This document shows positions 1 through 8,626 of a DNA stretch of 58,616 bases, one piece after another. Where the stretch lies: contig CAIRSA010000087.1 in assembly GCA_903881085.1 (NCBI GenBank), positions 1 to 58,616 on the forward strand, given 5' to 3'. Position 1 is the stretch's first letter. Each line of letters begins with the position of its first letter. Position numbers and translations under genes: made by a program. The DNA is from an uncultured Acidobacteriia bacterium. Its GTDB lineage: Bacteria; Acidobacteriota; Terriglobia; Bryobacterales; Bryobacteraceae. The notes under the pieces were generated by a model. That model was not told the DNA's origin. It ran no database searches and saw nothing but the letters and a program-made list of their open reading frames with translations.

Positions 1-143
1 GCGCTAAATACTGCCGCCACCGCCCCGCGACCGTAAATGCGCTTTAAACTCTTGCGCCAAGGGAGCGGTTCCTGAACGAGCACTTGCCGAGCTCAATCAA
101 AAGTGTAGCCGTTTTGTGCTAAAAAGGGGGACTACTCCCTAAT

Positions 144-920
144 ATGGCAATCGCAATTATTGTCTGGCTCATCACCGCGGCGGTAACGTACTTTTTCGCC
201 GCGCAATACTGGTGGTTCCCGCCGCCGATCAATCAACACGGCCTGGAATACGACGCCCACTTTCATCGCATGCTGCTCGTTCTGGGCGCGATCTTCGTCC
301 TCTCGCAAATCGCCCTCGGCTGGATCATTCTGCGCAACCGTGACGACGGTAAACGCAGCGCCTACTCGCACGGCAACAACAAACTGGAACTGCTGTGGAC
401 CTCCGCCACCGCCGTCATCTTCATCGGTGTGCTACTGCTGGGCCAACATGTTTGGGCCGAGGTGCACATGGCGCGCACACCAGCAAACGCGCTGCGCGTG
501 GAGGTGCTGGCCAAGCAGTTCGCGTGGAGCTTCCGCTATGCCGGAGCTGACGGCAAGTTCGCCCGCACAGACATGAAGCTGATGAACGACGCTAGCGGCA
601 ACCCCTTCGGCATCGACCTCAAGGACCCCGCCGCGAAAGACGACAAGACCGCCGCCGCGCTGCGAGTGCCGGCCGGAGTGCCCATCGAACTGATCTTGAA
701 ATCGCGCGACGTGATCCACAACTTCTTCGTGCGCGAACTGCGCATCAAGCAAGACGTGGTGCCAGGCATGGAGATCCCCCTGCTGTTTCAAGCCGACAAA
801 GTCGGTGAATACGAAATCCCCTGCTCCGAGCTGTGCGGACTGGGCCACCACCAGATGCGCAGCCGCCTCATCGTGATGGAGCCCGCCGACTTCGACCGCT
901 GGCTGAAGGAGTCCGAATGA
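144..920 (+). CDS. coxB: Cytochrome c oxidase subunit II
   Basis: Carries the CuA centre that receives electrons from cytochrome c and passes them to subunit I of an aa3-type terminal oxidase. The 258-residue product has hydrophobic segments at about 2-20, 43-63 and 84-103, then a periplasmic cupredoxin domain. The CuA ligands are visible: His192 in VIHNFF, then Cys227, Cys231, His235 and Met238 in the motif CSELCGLGHHQM. No haem c motif is fused at the C-terminus. The stop codon overlaps the start of coxA (ATGA), so the two are translationally coupled. The first 143 bp of the window show no gene. Confidence 0.95.
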   Translation: MAIAIIVWLITAAVTYFFAAQYWWFPPPINQHGLEYDAHFHRMLLVLGAIFVLSQIALGWIILRNRDDGKRSAYSHGNNKLELLWTSATAVIFIGVLLLGQHVWAEVHMARTPANALRVEVLAKQFAWSFRYAGADGKFARTDMKLMNDASGNPFGIDLKDPAAKDDKTAAALRVPAGVPIELILKSRDVIHNFFVRELRIKQDVVPGMEIPLLFQADKVGEYEIPCSELCGLGHHQMRSRLIVMEPADFDRWLKESE

Positions 921-2584
921 ACCGCATCTTCAGCCGCGACCACAAAGTAATCGGACAGCAGTATTTCTTCCTGGGCCTGTTCGCCGCCTTCGCCGGAGTT
1001 TTGATGAGCCTGATCATGCGCTATCACCTCATCTATCCCGATAGGAAAGTCGGCCTGTTCGCCCTGCTCTGGCCGTCGGCCGCAGCAGGCGGCATCATGA
1101 CGCCGGAACTCTACCTCTCATTGATGACCATACACGGCACCATCATGGTTTTCTTTCTGTTGAGCACCGTGCCACAGGGCGGCTTCGGCAACTATTTTCT
1201 GCCCCTACAGATCGGCGCGGAAGACATGGCATTTCCCACGCTGAACATGCTCTCGTTCTGGACCACGCTGCTGTCGATGCTCACGCTGCTCGCCGCATTC
1301 GTCATCGAAGGCGGCCCGCCGATCTCCGGCTGGACGGCCTATCCGCCGTTGAGCGCGGTCGGCGCCATCGCGGGTCCCGGCCAGGGCGCGGGCCAGAACC
1401 TGTGGATCATCAGCATCGCCATCTTCTGCATTGGGTCCATGATGGGCTCCATCAACTTCATCGCCACCACGCTCGACATGCGAATCAAAGGCATGCATCT
1501 GATGCGCATGCCGCTCACCGTATGGGCGTGGTTCATAACGGCGATTATCAGCCTGCTTGGCTTCGCCGTGCTGCTTGCCGCAGGCCTGCTGCTATTGCTC
1601 GACCGCGTCGGAGGAACCAGCTTTTTCATTCCCGCCGGATTGATGGTCAGCGACCAGATCCTCGACCACAAAGGCGGCTCCCCGCTGCTGTGGCAGCACC
1701 TGTTCTGGTTCTTCGGCCACCCTGAAGTATACATCGCCATTCTGCCCGGCATGGGCCTGGTTTCCACCGTGCTCTCCGTCTTCTCGCGCAAGCCGGTGTT
1801 CGGCTACAAGGCGATGGTCTCTGCGATGGGCGCCATTGCGTTCCTTGGCTATCTGGTGTGGGGCCACCACATGTTCGTCAGCGGCATGAGCCCCTATTCC
1901 GCCATCGCATTTTCGGTCATGACGATCATCATCGGCGTGCCTTCGGCCATCAAGACTTTCAACTGGCTCGGCACATTGTGGGGCGGCAAAATCCGCCTTA
2001 CCACCGCGATGCTCTTCTCCATCGGCTTTGTCTCGCTGTTCGTCACCGGCGGCCTGAGCGGACTGGTGCTTGGCCAGCCTGCGCTCGACCTGTATTTCCA
2101 CGACACCTACTTCGTCGTCGGCCATTTCCACATCATCATGGGCGTAGCAGCCGTGTTCGGCATCTTCTCCGGCACCTACTATTGGTTCCCAAAGATGTTC
2201 GGGCGCATGATGAACGAAACCGCCGGCAAGCTGCATTTCTATCTCACTTACGTGGGCGTCTTCTGCATCTTCATCCCGATGCATTTCCTCGGCTTCGCCG
2301 GCAATCCGCGCCGTTATTCGGACTTCAAGGAGTTCACGTTCCTTGAAAAGCTGATGCCGCTCCACACCTTCATCAGCCACTCCGCCTTCTTCACAGGAGC
2401 GGTGCAGTTGATCTTCATCGCCAATCTGTTCTGGAGCCTGTACCGTGGGGTGCGCGCCGCGGCGAACCCGTGGCAGGCGACCACGCTGGAATGGGTGGAG
2501 CACGGCGAAGTGCATTGCGGCCCTTACGAATACGGCGTCCCAGGCAAAGCCAACGACTTCGTGCCGCAGACGGAGGAATTATGA
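917..2584 (+). CDS. coxA: Cytochrome c oxidase subunit I
   Basis: Catalytic subunit of the haem-copper oxidase, reducing O2 to water and pumping protons. The product is 555 residues with about 12 membrane spans. Haem and CuB ligands are all present: His73 (TIHGT), His268 and Tyr272 in GHPEVY (the cross-linked His-Tyr pair), His317-His318 in WGHHM, and His403/His405 in VGHFHI. The ATG at 917 overlaps the coxB stop; the frame is open further upstream, but that part lies inside coxB. The 3' end overlaps the next gene by ATGA, so coxB, coxA and the subunit III-like genes form a tightly coupled operon. Confidence 0.96.
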   Translation: MNRIFSRDHKVIGQQYFFLGLFAAFAGVLMSLIMRYHLIYPDRKVGLFALLWPSAAAGGIMTPELYLSLMTIHGTIMVFFLLSTVPQGGFGNYFLPLQIGAEDMAFPTLNMLSFWTTLLSMLTLLAAFVIEGGPPISGWTAYPPLSAVGAIAGPGQGAGQNLWIISIAIFCIGSMMGSINFIATTLDMRIKGMHLMRMPLTVWAWFITAIISLLGFAVLLAAGLLLLLDRVGGTSFFIPAGLMVSDQILDHKGGSPLLWQHLFWFFGHPEVYIAILPGMGLVSTVLSVFSRKPVFGYKAMVSAMGAIAFLGYLVWGHHMFVSGMSPYSAIAFSVMTIIIGVPSAIKTFNWLGTLWGGKIRLTTAMLFSIGFVSLFVTGGLSGLVLGQPALDLYFHDTYFVVGHFHIIMGVAAVFGIFSGTYYWFPKMFGRMMNETAGKLHFYLTYVGVFCIFIPMHFLGFAGNPRRYSDFKEFTFLEKLMPLHTFISHSAFFTGAVQLIFIANLFWSLYRGVRAAANPWQATTLEWVEHGEVHCGPYEYGVPGKANDFVPQTEEL

Positions 2585-3045
2585 TCGCCGTAGAACGCAA
2601 CCGCTCCGTTACCGGCGTGATGATGCTGTTGGCGGCGGTAACGATGTTTTTCGCCGCATTTACGAGCGCTATGGTGGTTCGCCGCGGCCTCTCAGCCGAT
2701 TGGCTTACCACCCCGCTGCCGCCGGTTGTTTGGGCCAATACCGGTGTTCTCGCTGCCTCAAGTGTTGCACTCTACTACCATGCTATGAAGTGGACTAAGG
2801 CGCTCGGTATGGTCTTCTTAGCGGGACAATTGGAGGTTTGGCGCGAATTGATGGCTGCCGGCATCTACTTGCCATCTAATCCCTCTGCTTCATTCTTTTA
2901 CATTTTGACTGCCGCTCACTTCGCGCATCTTGCGGGCGGCTTGATCGCGTTGCATTTTGCCAACCGCCAGGCGGCATTACTCTACTGGCACTTCATGACA
3001 GGATTGTGGATCTATGTACTGCTGCTCTTTGCCCTCTGGGGCTAA
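2581..3045 (+). CDS. Short cytochrome c oxidase subunit III-like protein (first copy)
   Basis: Integral membrane protein of 154 residues, starting at the ATG that overlaps the coxA stop. It has about four hydrophobic helices. The C-terminal half resembles subunit III/CtaE: a segment ending in ILTAAHFAHLAGG, then YWHFMTGLWIYVLLLFALWG at the C-terminus. Subunit III normally has five to seven helices in one chain of roughly 190-270 residues, so this is a short form. A second subunit III-like gene follows immediately. The two may together replace one subunit III or belong to different assemblies. The family call rests on membrane topology, the HxxH...YWHF pattern and position. Confidence 0.75.
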   Translation: MIAVERNRSVTGVMMLLAAVTMFFAAFTSAMVVRRGLSADWLTTPLPPVVWANTGVLAASSVALYYHAMKWTKALGMVFLAGQLEVWRELMAAGIYLPSNPSASFFYILTAAHFAHLAGGLIALHFANRQAALLYWHFMTGLWIYVLLLFALWG

Positions 3046-3535
3046 GCTCGGAATGTGGCTGTTCCTGATTTCGGATTTCATCACCTTCGCCACGCTGTTG
3101 GTAGCGTATGGTTTGCTGCGGTCGTCCGCGCCAGCATGGCCGCATCCGCTGGCGCTGATTCCGGGCACTGTGATGACTGCGCTTTTGCTGGCCAGCAGTT
3201 GGACGATGGCGAAAGCAGTCCAGACGGCCTCCAGGAAGTGGATCTTCCTGACTGCGGGTTTAGGCGCGGGCTTCCTGGCTTTGCACGCGATGGAGTGGTC
3301 CCGCCTGGCCCACGAATCCTTCGCCGAACCACTATTCGGTGCGACGTTCTTCACCATCACCGGCTTCCATATGATGCACGTGGCGGTTGGCGTCATCTAT
3401 CTGACGGCGATCGCCCTGCGCCGCAGTACGCAACTTCAGTTGGAAGTCAGCGCCCTCTACTGGCAATTCGTCGATCTGGTTTGGATTGTGATCTTTCCGG
3501 CGATCTACCTGACCTCAATGGGAGGCCAGTCGTGA
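3014..3535 (+). CDS. Cytochrome c oxidase subunit III (second copy)
   Basis: Membrane protein of 173 residues with five predicted helices and a clear subunit III pattern: KLGMWLFLISDFITFATLL near the N-terminus, HAMEWSRL, FTITGFHMMHVAVGVIYL and YWQFVDLVWIVIFPAIYL. It is the length of the five-helix form. The ATG at 3014 lies 32 bp inside the upstream gene; a later ATG at 3053 would cut into the conserved KLGMWLF block, so the early start is preferred. The stop overlaps a GTG that can start the next frame. It probably stabilises subunit I as in other haem-copper oxidases. Confidence 0.85.
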   Translation: MYCCSLPSGAKLGMWLFLISDFITFATLLVAYGLLRSSAPAWPHPLALIPGTVMTALLLASSWTMAKAVQTASRKWIFLTAGLGAGFLALHAMEWSRLAHESFAEPLFGATFFTITGFHMMHVAVGVIYLTAIALRRSTQLQLEVSALYWQFVDLVWIVIFPAIYLTSMGGQS

Positions 3536-3855
3536 GCGACGTGGGGCAGATTGGCAATCTGCCGGCGCAAGAGTTTAAAGCGCATTGGCGGATTGTTAAT
3601 CCGCCCACAGCACGAACTAAACACAAAACGGGCCGATTGCCAATCGGCCGCAGATTAACAATCTGCCCTACGATCTGCACCCTGGTACTCACATCGACTT
3701 TAAACGCCCAATGCGTGATGTGCCAGCGCACCGCCGCCGCACAACAGTGGGAACGCGCGCAAGTAATGAACACGGGGATCTTCGTCCTGCTGATTCCGCC
3801 CGTGCTCATCCTTGCAGCAATTTGTTACGTGGTTTACAAACGAAGAGAATCCTGA
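3532..3855 (+). CDS. Small membrane protein at the end of the cox operon
   Basis: The open frame starts at a GTG overlapping the subunit III stop (GTGA) and gives up to 107 residues. The first 45 or so are encoded by a cluster of palindromes and are unlikely to be native sequence. The credible part begins near a TTG at 3637 or later: a short hydrophobic, signal-like stretch ending in LTSTLNAQ, then CVMC followed by QRTAAAQQWERAQVMNTG, a membrane helix (IFVLLIPPVLILAAICYVVY) and a KRRES tail. The CxxC next to a membrane anchor suggests a metal- or haem-related accessory role in oxidase assembly, but I do not recognise the family. The true start is uncertain. Confidence 0.6.
   Translation: MSDVGQIGNLPAQEFKAHWRIVNPPTARTKHKTGRLPIGRRLTICPTICTLVLTSTLNAQCVMCQRTAAAQQWERAQVMNTGIFVLLIPPVLILAAICYVVYKRRES
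3545..3666. repeat. Cluster of four REP-like palindromes inside a coding frame
   Basis: Four short dyads share the core GATT-N3-AATC: GGCAGATTGGCAATCTGCC (3545-3563), GGCGGATTGTTAATCCGCC (3587-3605), GGCCGATTGCCAATCGGCC (3631-3649) and GCAGATTAACAATCTGC (3650-3666). Each would form a 7-8 bp hairpin with a 3-nt loop. The outer base pairs differ between copies but remain complementary, the signature of a mobile or structurally maintained palindrome rather than of protein coding. A degenerate copy, GCAGATGGCCAATCTGC, occurs near 21272 inside the COQ4-like gene. Confidence 0.85.
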
Positions 3856-4293
3856 CTAGCCGGCCGCCGCCATCATCGCACGCCCCTGCCGTACAGGCTG
3901 TTTACGCCAATGCAACCAAGCCAGACTCAGCACACGAGTAACTTCCTGCGGCTGGAAGGGCATCTCCAGCACATCATAACCGCCGAGATTCAGGACTTCC
4001 GCCCACAACGCATCATCGGCGCTGGCCGATGCAACGATCAACCGCGGACTCTGCCCGGAAGATTCGATCTCCCGCAGCATGTCCACCCACTTGCCGTCTG
4101 TCAAGGAGTGCTCACACAAGACGACCGAAACATGTTCATCGAGCAATATTCGCCGCGCTTCAAAAATCGACCGCGCAAACTGCAGATTCCACTTGGAATG
4201 GCTGAAAATATCGAGTAACGACTTCTGATACTCGGAGGAATGACCAATGGCAAGGACAGAGACCGTATTCTCAGAACCGAAAGGACCGGGCAT
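3856..4293 (-). CDS. Degenerate response-regulator receiver domain protein
   Basis: A 145-residue single receiver-like domain. The fold is recognisable: VSVLAIGHSS as strand 1, VSVVLCEHSL as strand 3, PRLIVASASAD as strand 4 and GGYDVLEMPFQPQEVTRVL as strand 5 and helix 5. The usual chemistry is missing. The strand 1 Asp pair is replaced by Gly-His, the phospho-acceptor Asp by Glu61 in LCEHSL, and the invariant Lys before Pro-Phe by Met. It probably works as a phosphorylation-independent protein-protein switch. It is transcribed away from the LiaF-like gene and ends next to the cox operon, with which it converges. Confidence 0.75.
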   Translation of the reverse strand: MPGPFGSENTVSVLAIGHSSEYQKSLLDIFSHSKWNLQFARSIFEARRILLDEHVSVVLCEHSLTDGKWVDMLREIESSGQSPRLIVASASADDALWAEVLNLGGYDVLEMPFQPQEVTRVLSLAWLHWRKQPVRQGRAMMAAAG

Positions 4294-4480
4294 ATTTACT
4301 CCCTCCTCTCTATAGAGACGCGAGATGGGAAATATCTCACAGTTCGATCATGAAGTCTTTTTAATCTTCTGTCAATGATTAATAGAGTGACTCCGGTAAA
4401 CGTATGTCATTCATCCGTTGTAAACCGCTGTTCATCGATTTCCGCACGACCCGCAGCGCAGCCACTGCTAACGTAAAACC

Positions 4481-5200
4481 ATGGAACACGTAAAAGACAA
4501 TCGCAGAATCCTCCCCAACGCGAATTCTGGCGCTCTGGGAGCAATGGTTATTCTTCTGGCGGGAATTGTCCTGCTGCTCGATCAGATGGACATCATGCCC
4601 TTCGATACGATTCTTGGCTATTGGCCGCTGGCCCTCATCGGCATCGGCGTCCTACAGATCGCCCTGCCTGGCCAACTGCTGCAAAAGGTCGCCGGAGGTC
4701 TGACCATACTATTCGGGTCCTTCTACTTTGCCCGGCACATGGGTTGGCTCCACATTAGCGGCAACTTGTTCTGGCCACTGGTGATCATCAGCGTCGGCGT
4801 TCTGATGCTGGTTAAGGCCCTCGACACCAATAGCAACGCTAGCACCGCGCAGGCGAGCCCCGGCTTCCAACGCGAAGTCTGCATCTTCAGCGGCTGCAAA
4901 CGCTCCAACGAATCCTCGGCGTTCAAAGGCGCGGACCTGTTCGCCATGTTCGGCGGCATCGACATCGACTTCTCCAATGCCAAGATGGAGGGCGACACTG
5001 CGGAAATCGGCGCCACTGCCATCTTTGGCGGCATCGAATTGCGCATCCCGCAAGACTGGATGGTGGTGTCGCGCGCCACTTGCATTCTTGGCGGCATCGA
5101 AGACCGCACGCGCCTCAAAGCCCCCGGCGAATCACCCACTGGCAAAACGATAGTCATCACCGGGCTGGTTATGTTCGGCGGCGTCGAAATCAAGAACTAG
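4481..5200 (+). CDS. LiaF-like membrane protein with cell-wall stress-type C-terminal domain
   Basis: A 239-residue protein with three to four N-terminal hydrophobic helices (about 20-125) in the short-loop arrangement of LiaI/LiaF and DUF5668 proteins. A C-terminal beta-rich domain follows, with repeated FGGI motifs (AMFGGIDIDF, AIFGGIELRI, CILGGIED, MFGGVEI), typical of the LiaF C-terminus. LiaF-type proteins modulate a neighbouring sensor kinase, and here a LytS-type kinase starts 3 bp after the stop, followed by its regulator. I infer a three-gene envelope-stress or regulatory unit. The start is the first ATG after a 187-bp intergenic region. Confidence 0.85.
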   Translation: MEHVKDNRRILPNANSGALGAMVILLAGIVLLLDQMDIMPFDTILGYWPLALIGIGVLQIALPGQLLQKVAGGLTILFGSFYFARHMGWLHISGNLFWPLVIISVGVLMLVKALDTNSNASTAQASPGFQREVCIFSGCKRSNESSAFKGADLFAMFGGIDIDFSNAKMEGDTAEIGATAIFGGIELRIPQDWMVVSRATCILGGIEDRTRLKAPGESPTGKTIVITGLVMFGGVEIKN

Positions 5201-5203
5201 CCC

Positions 5204-6256
5204 ATGCATCCCGTCTTTGCGGAACGGAAGCGGCTGCCGATGTATCTGATCGCCTGGCTCCCCATGGCGGCGCTGGTGGCGCGCGTCCTGGTCATGTCGG
5301 GCGGAATCAGTACGACCACGGCAGCTGTTTTCGTGATTCCCACCTCCGCGCTCTACGCCTTCGTCTGCCTTTCAGCGTGGTACATCTGCCGCATCGCGCC
5401 GATTAATGAAACCGCGGCCGTGCGTGCCGGAGTTACGCAACTTGCCGCCGCGGTAGCAGCCGGCGGAATCTGGTCTCTGATTTGCCTGGCGATGGCCAGG
5501 ACCGTCGCCGTATGGGACCCTAAATTCACCTCACAATTCGAGCGCCAGCAGTCGCTGCTGTTTGGTATGGGTATGATGTTTTACCTGCTTTCCGCCGCTA
5601 TGCACTATCTGCTGCTGGCGCTGGAAGAATCGCGCGAGGCCACGCGGCGCGCGCTCGAAGCCCGCCTGCATGCTCGCGATTCCGAACTGCGGGCGCTGAA
5701 GGCACAGATCAATCCGCACTTCGTCTTCAACAGCCTCAACTCGATCAGCGCCCTCACCACCATCAACCCCGCCAGTGCGCGTGAAATGTGCGTCCTGCTG
5801 AGTGACTTCCTGCGCAACACGCTCAGCCTAGGCGCCAGGCGGACGGTCGCCCTCTCTGAAGAGCTTGCCCTCATTGACAACTATCTGGCCATCGAAAAAA
5901 TCCGCTTCGGCAAGCGTCTTGTTTATGTCCAGCAAGCCGCGCCTGAATGCAGTGCCCTGCATGTGCCGCCCCTACTACTTCAGCCGCTGGTTGAAAATGC
6001 GGTCAAACATGGCGTTGCCGGACTGGTGGATGGCGGCGAAATTCGCGTCACCGCCTGGACGAACAACAACTCTCTACTGCTCTCGGTCGAAAACGATTTC
6101 GACCCCGAGGCGAAAGCCACGCGCCGCAACGGGCTCGGCCTGCAAAACGTCCGCGAACAGTTGGAAAATCGATATGGGAATCAGGCACGGCTCGATGCCT
6201 CCGCAGCCGATGGAAGATTTCGCGCCCTGATCACCCTGCCCGTGGAGACAAAATGA
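5204..6256 (+). CDS. LytS/YehU-type sensor histidine kinase
   Basis: A 350-residue membrane kinase of the His_kinase (PF06580) family. Four or so hydrophobic segments occupy residues 13-140. A short coiled linker (EESREATRRALEARLHARD) then leads to the phospho-acceptor block LKAQINPHFVFNSLNS with His172. The ATP-binding domain has the N box PLVENAVKHG (Asn265) and a G box NGLGLQNVREQL. It should autophosphorylate and transfer to the LytTR regulator whose ATG overlaps its stop. No recognisable extracytoplasmic ligand domain is present, so sensing is probably within the membrane or through the LiaF-like protein upstream. Confidence 0.93.
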   Translation: MHPVFAERKRLPMYLIAWLPMAALVARVLVMSGGISTTTAAVFVIPTSALYAFVCLSAWYICRIAPINETAAVRAGVTQLAAAVAAGGIWSLICLAMARTVAVWDPKFTSQFERQQSLLFGMGMMFYLLSAAMHYLLLALEESREATRRALEARLHARDSELRALKAQINPHFVFNSLNSISALTTINPASAREMCVLLSDFLRNTLSLGARRTVALSEELALIDNYLAIEKIRFGKRLVYVQQAAPECSALHVPPLLLQPLVENAVKHGVAGLVDGGEIRVTAWTNNNSLLLSVENDFDPEAKATRRNGLGLQNVREQLENRYGNQARLDASAADGRFRALITLPVETK

Positions 6257-7002
6257 AAAAGCTCCGAATCATGATTGTCGACGACGAGGAACTCGCCCGC
6301 CTGGTGCTGCGCGAGTTTCTCAGCGTCCGCCAGGACGTAGAGATCTGCTCCGAGTGCGCCAACGGTTTCGAAGCCGTCAAGGCCGCCGCCGAACATAACC
6401 CGGACCTGTTGCTACTCGACGTCCAGATGCCTAAGCTCGATGGCTTTGAAGTGCTGGAACTGATCCCGCCCGAGATCGCCGTGGTCTTCGTCACCGCTTA
6501 TGACGAATACGCCCTGCGTGCCTTTGACGTCCACGCCGTCGATTATCTGTTGAAGCCGTTTTCCGCCGATCGTCTCCATGCTGCAATCGACCGCGCCCGC
6601 CTGCGCCTGGGCGAAATAACCACCGCTGCCGCCGAGATCGCCGCCGCGGCCCGCCCGCCGGAGCAGCATCTGGAGCGCATCGTGGTAAAGGACGGCGCGA
6701 AGGTCACCATCATTCCCATCGAAAAGCTCGATTACGTGGAAGCGCAGGAAGATTACGTGCTGATCGCCTCCGCCGGCCGCAAACTGCTCAAGCAACAGAC
6801 CATCTCCAGCCTGGAAGCGAGTCTCAATCCGGCGAACTTTCTGCGCCTGCACCGCTCAGTGATTGTGAACGTGGAGCGAGTGGCGCGCATCGAACCATAC
6901 ACGAAGGACTCGCGGATTGCGGTGCTGAACGACGGCACTCAACTGCCGGTAAGCCGCGCCGGTTACGCCCGATTGAAGGAATTATTAGGCGGCCGAATCT
7001 AA
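6253..7002 (+). CDS. LytTR-family response regulator
   Basis: A 249-residue regulator. The N-terminal receiver has Asp10-Asp11, the phospho-acceptor Asp56 in LLLLDVQMPK and Lys101 in YLLKPF. The C-terminal LytTR DNA-binding domain (about 140-245) contains the blocks IPIEKLDYVEAQEDYV, LRLHRSVIVNVERVARIEPY and LPVSRAGYARLKELL. It overlaps the kinase gene by 4 bp and is its obvious partner. LytTR proteins bind pairs of short direct repeats; I did not find a convincing pair upstream of 4481. Confidence 0.95.
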   Translation: MKKLRIMIVDDEELARLVLREFLSVRQDVEICSECANGFEAVKAAAEHNPDLLLLDVQMPKLDGFEVLELIPPEIAVVFVTAYDEYALRAFDVHAVDYLLKPFSADRLHAAIDRARLRLGEITTAAAEIAAAARPPEQHLERIVVKDGAKVTIIPIEKLDYVEAQEDYVLIASAGRKLLKQQTISSLEASLNPANFLRLHRSVIVNVERVARIEPYTKDSRIAVLNDGTQLPVSRAGYARLKELLGGRI

Positions 7003-7175
7003 GCGTACTCGTTGTAACACCAACGAAAAGCCGCACCGGGGGCAGTTCGCGCTGTCCCTTGCGGATAGTGCGGGCTGTCCCCTCAACGACGCCTCCTCAA
7101 GCGACTGGTTCGCCTCGCCCACGCGAAAACAAATCTTCTGCAACTTCAGGCAACCTAAAGCGTCTATTTCATTCG

Positions 7176-8018
7176 ATGGCTTTTTTCCTAATCTTACTGG
7201 CGGCCACCCCGCTATGGTGCGACACACCTGACCCCAAATCCATCATGGAAAAGGTCACCATCCGCGACGTCCAAAACGAGAAAATGCGCCGCGAATACAC
7301 TTACCTGGAACGTCAGGAAGAGCGCGAACTGGACGCTGCCGGCAAAACAACCAAGACTGAAGTCAACGAATACGAACACGTCAGCCTGTACGGCGAAAAT
7401 CACCGCCGCCACATCGCCAAAGATGGCAAACCGCTCCCGCCGAAGGACGCCCAGAAGGAAAAAGAGAAGCTCGATAAGCTCGTTGCGTTGCGCCAGAAGG
7501 AATCGGAAAGCGAGCGACGGAAACGCCTGGAAGAGGCCGACCGCCGCGCCGAACGCCGGCGCCGCTTTTCGCGTGAAATCCCCAAGATGTACGACTTCAC
7601 GCTGGGCAAGGACGAGAAGATCGGCGGCCGCGATGTGTATGTGATCAAGGCCGAGCCCAAACAAGGCTTCCGCGCCACCGAGCCCACCACCAAGGCCATG
7701 ATGAAGTTGCACGGCACGTTCTATGTCGACAAGGCAACCAACCAACTTGTGAAGCTCGATGCCGAAGCGCTCGACACCGTGTCATTCGGCTTCTTCCTCG
7801 TCCGCCTCAATAAAGGCGCTCACTTCATCCTCGAACAAACGCGCGTGAACGACGAAGTTTGGATGCCCAAACGGGTACAGGCGGCCATTGATGCACGCAT
7901 CGCCGTGGTGAAGAAATTCCGCGGCCAGTTCGATATCACCTTCAGCAACTACCGCAAGTTCCAGTCCGATTCGCGCATCGTCGACACCGCCGAAATTCCA
8001 GCGCCCAAAACGCCGTAG
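7176..8018 (+). CDS. Secreted protein of unknown function
   Basis: A 280-residue protein with an N-terminal signal sequence (MAFFLILLAATPLWC, cleavage probably near residue 15-18). The ATG at 7176 is chosen because it starts directly at the signal peptide; the frame extends upstream without one. The first half is charged and probably helical, including a stretch rich in Lys, Glu and Arg (about residues 95-150). The second half looks like a beta-barrel lipoprotein-sorting (LolA/LolB-like) fold, with GGRDVYVIKAEPK, FYVDKATNQLVKLDAE and VWMPKRV motifs. Such proteins are frequent in Acidobacteria, but their function is unknown to me. It follows the two-component system by 173 bp. Confidence 0.7.
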   Translation: MAFFLILLAATPLWCDTPDPKSIMEKVTIRDVQNEKMRREYTYLERQEERELDAAGKTTKTEVNEYEHVSLYGENHRRHIAKDGKPLPPKDAQKEKEKLDKLVALRQKESESERRKRLEEADRRAERRRRFSREIPKMYDFTLGKDEKIGGRDVYVIKAEPKQGFRATEPTTKAMMKLHGTFYVDKATNQLVKLDAEALDTVSFGFFLVRLNKGAHFILEQTRVNDEVWMPKRVQAAIDARIAVVKKFRGQFDITFSNYRKFQSDSRIVDTAEIPAPKTP

Positions 8019-8027
8019 CTGCCGGAA

Positions 8028-8585
8028 CTAACCAGCGAGCCCCAGTTCCGCCGCGTTGGCCTTCATCGCTTCGATGCAGAATTGGATGTGCTGATCAAGG
8101 TCGACGCCCATCTCAGCCGCTCCGTTCACAATGTCATCGCGGCTGACGGAGCGTGCGAAGGCCTTGTCCTTCATTTTTTTGCGCACCGATTTCGCATCCA
8201 CTTCCATCACGCTGCGCGTCGGCTTCACATACGAAATCGCGGTGATGAACCCGGCCAGCTCATCGCAAGCGAACAACGTCTTCTCAAGCAGCGATTCGCG
8301 CGGCACCCCACTGTAGTTGGCGTGGGAAAGAATCGCCCGCCGGATCTCCTCGCTCACCCCGCGCTCGGCCAGAATCGGCTCGCCCAGCATCGGATGATCG
8401 GGTGCGTTGGGATGGATCTCCCAATCGAAGTCATGTAGCACGGCGGTCAGCGACCACTTGTCGACATCCTCGCCGAACTTCTTCGCATACGCCACTACGC
8501 ACGTCTCCACGGCAAGCGCATGCTTGCGCAGACCTTCGGACTTAGTGAATTCACAAACAGTTTCCCAAGCTTGTTGGCGAGTCAT
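8028..8585 (-). CDS. HD-domain hydrolase
   Basis: A 185-residue stand-alone HD protein. Metal-binding residues are visible: His22 in LRKHALAVE, His51-Asp52 in VLHDFDWE, a later His in RAILSHANYSG and Asp108 in FACDELAGF. These stand-alone HD proteins are presumed phosphohydrolases acting on nucleotides. An upstream in-frame start at 8651 would overlap the next gene; the ATG at 8585 is preferred because the family usually begins with MTR-like sequence just before helix 1. Fragments of a diverged paralogue of this gene are found at 10476-10610. Confidence 0.85.
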   Translation of the reverse strand: MTRQQAWETVCEFTKSEGLRKHALAVETCVVAYAKKFGEDVDKWSLTAVLHDFDWEIHPNAPDHPMLGEPILAERGVSEEIRRAILSHANYSGVPRESLLEKTLFACDELAGFITAISYVKPTRSVMEVDAKSVRKKMKDKAFARSVSRDDIVNGAAEMGVDLDQHIQFCIEAMKANAAELGLAG

Positions 8586-8626
8586 ATGAGGTTTATTATC
8601 GCTCACCGCGAGTCGAGCTTGTTCCG

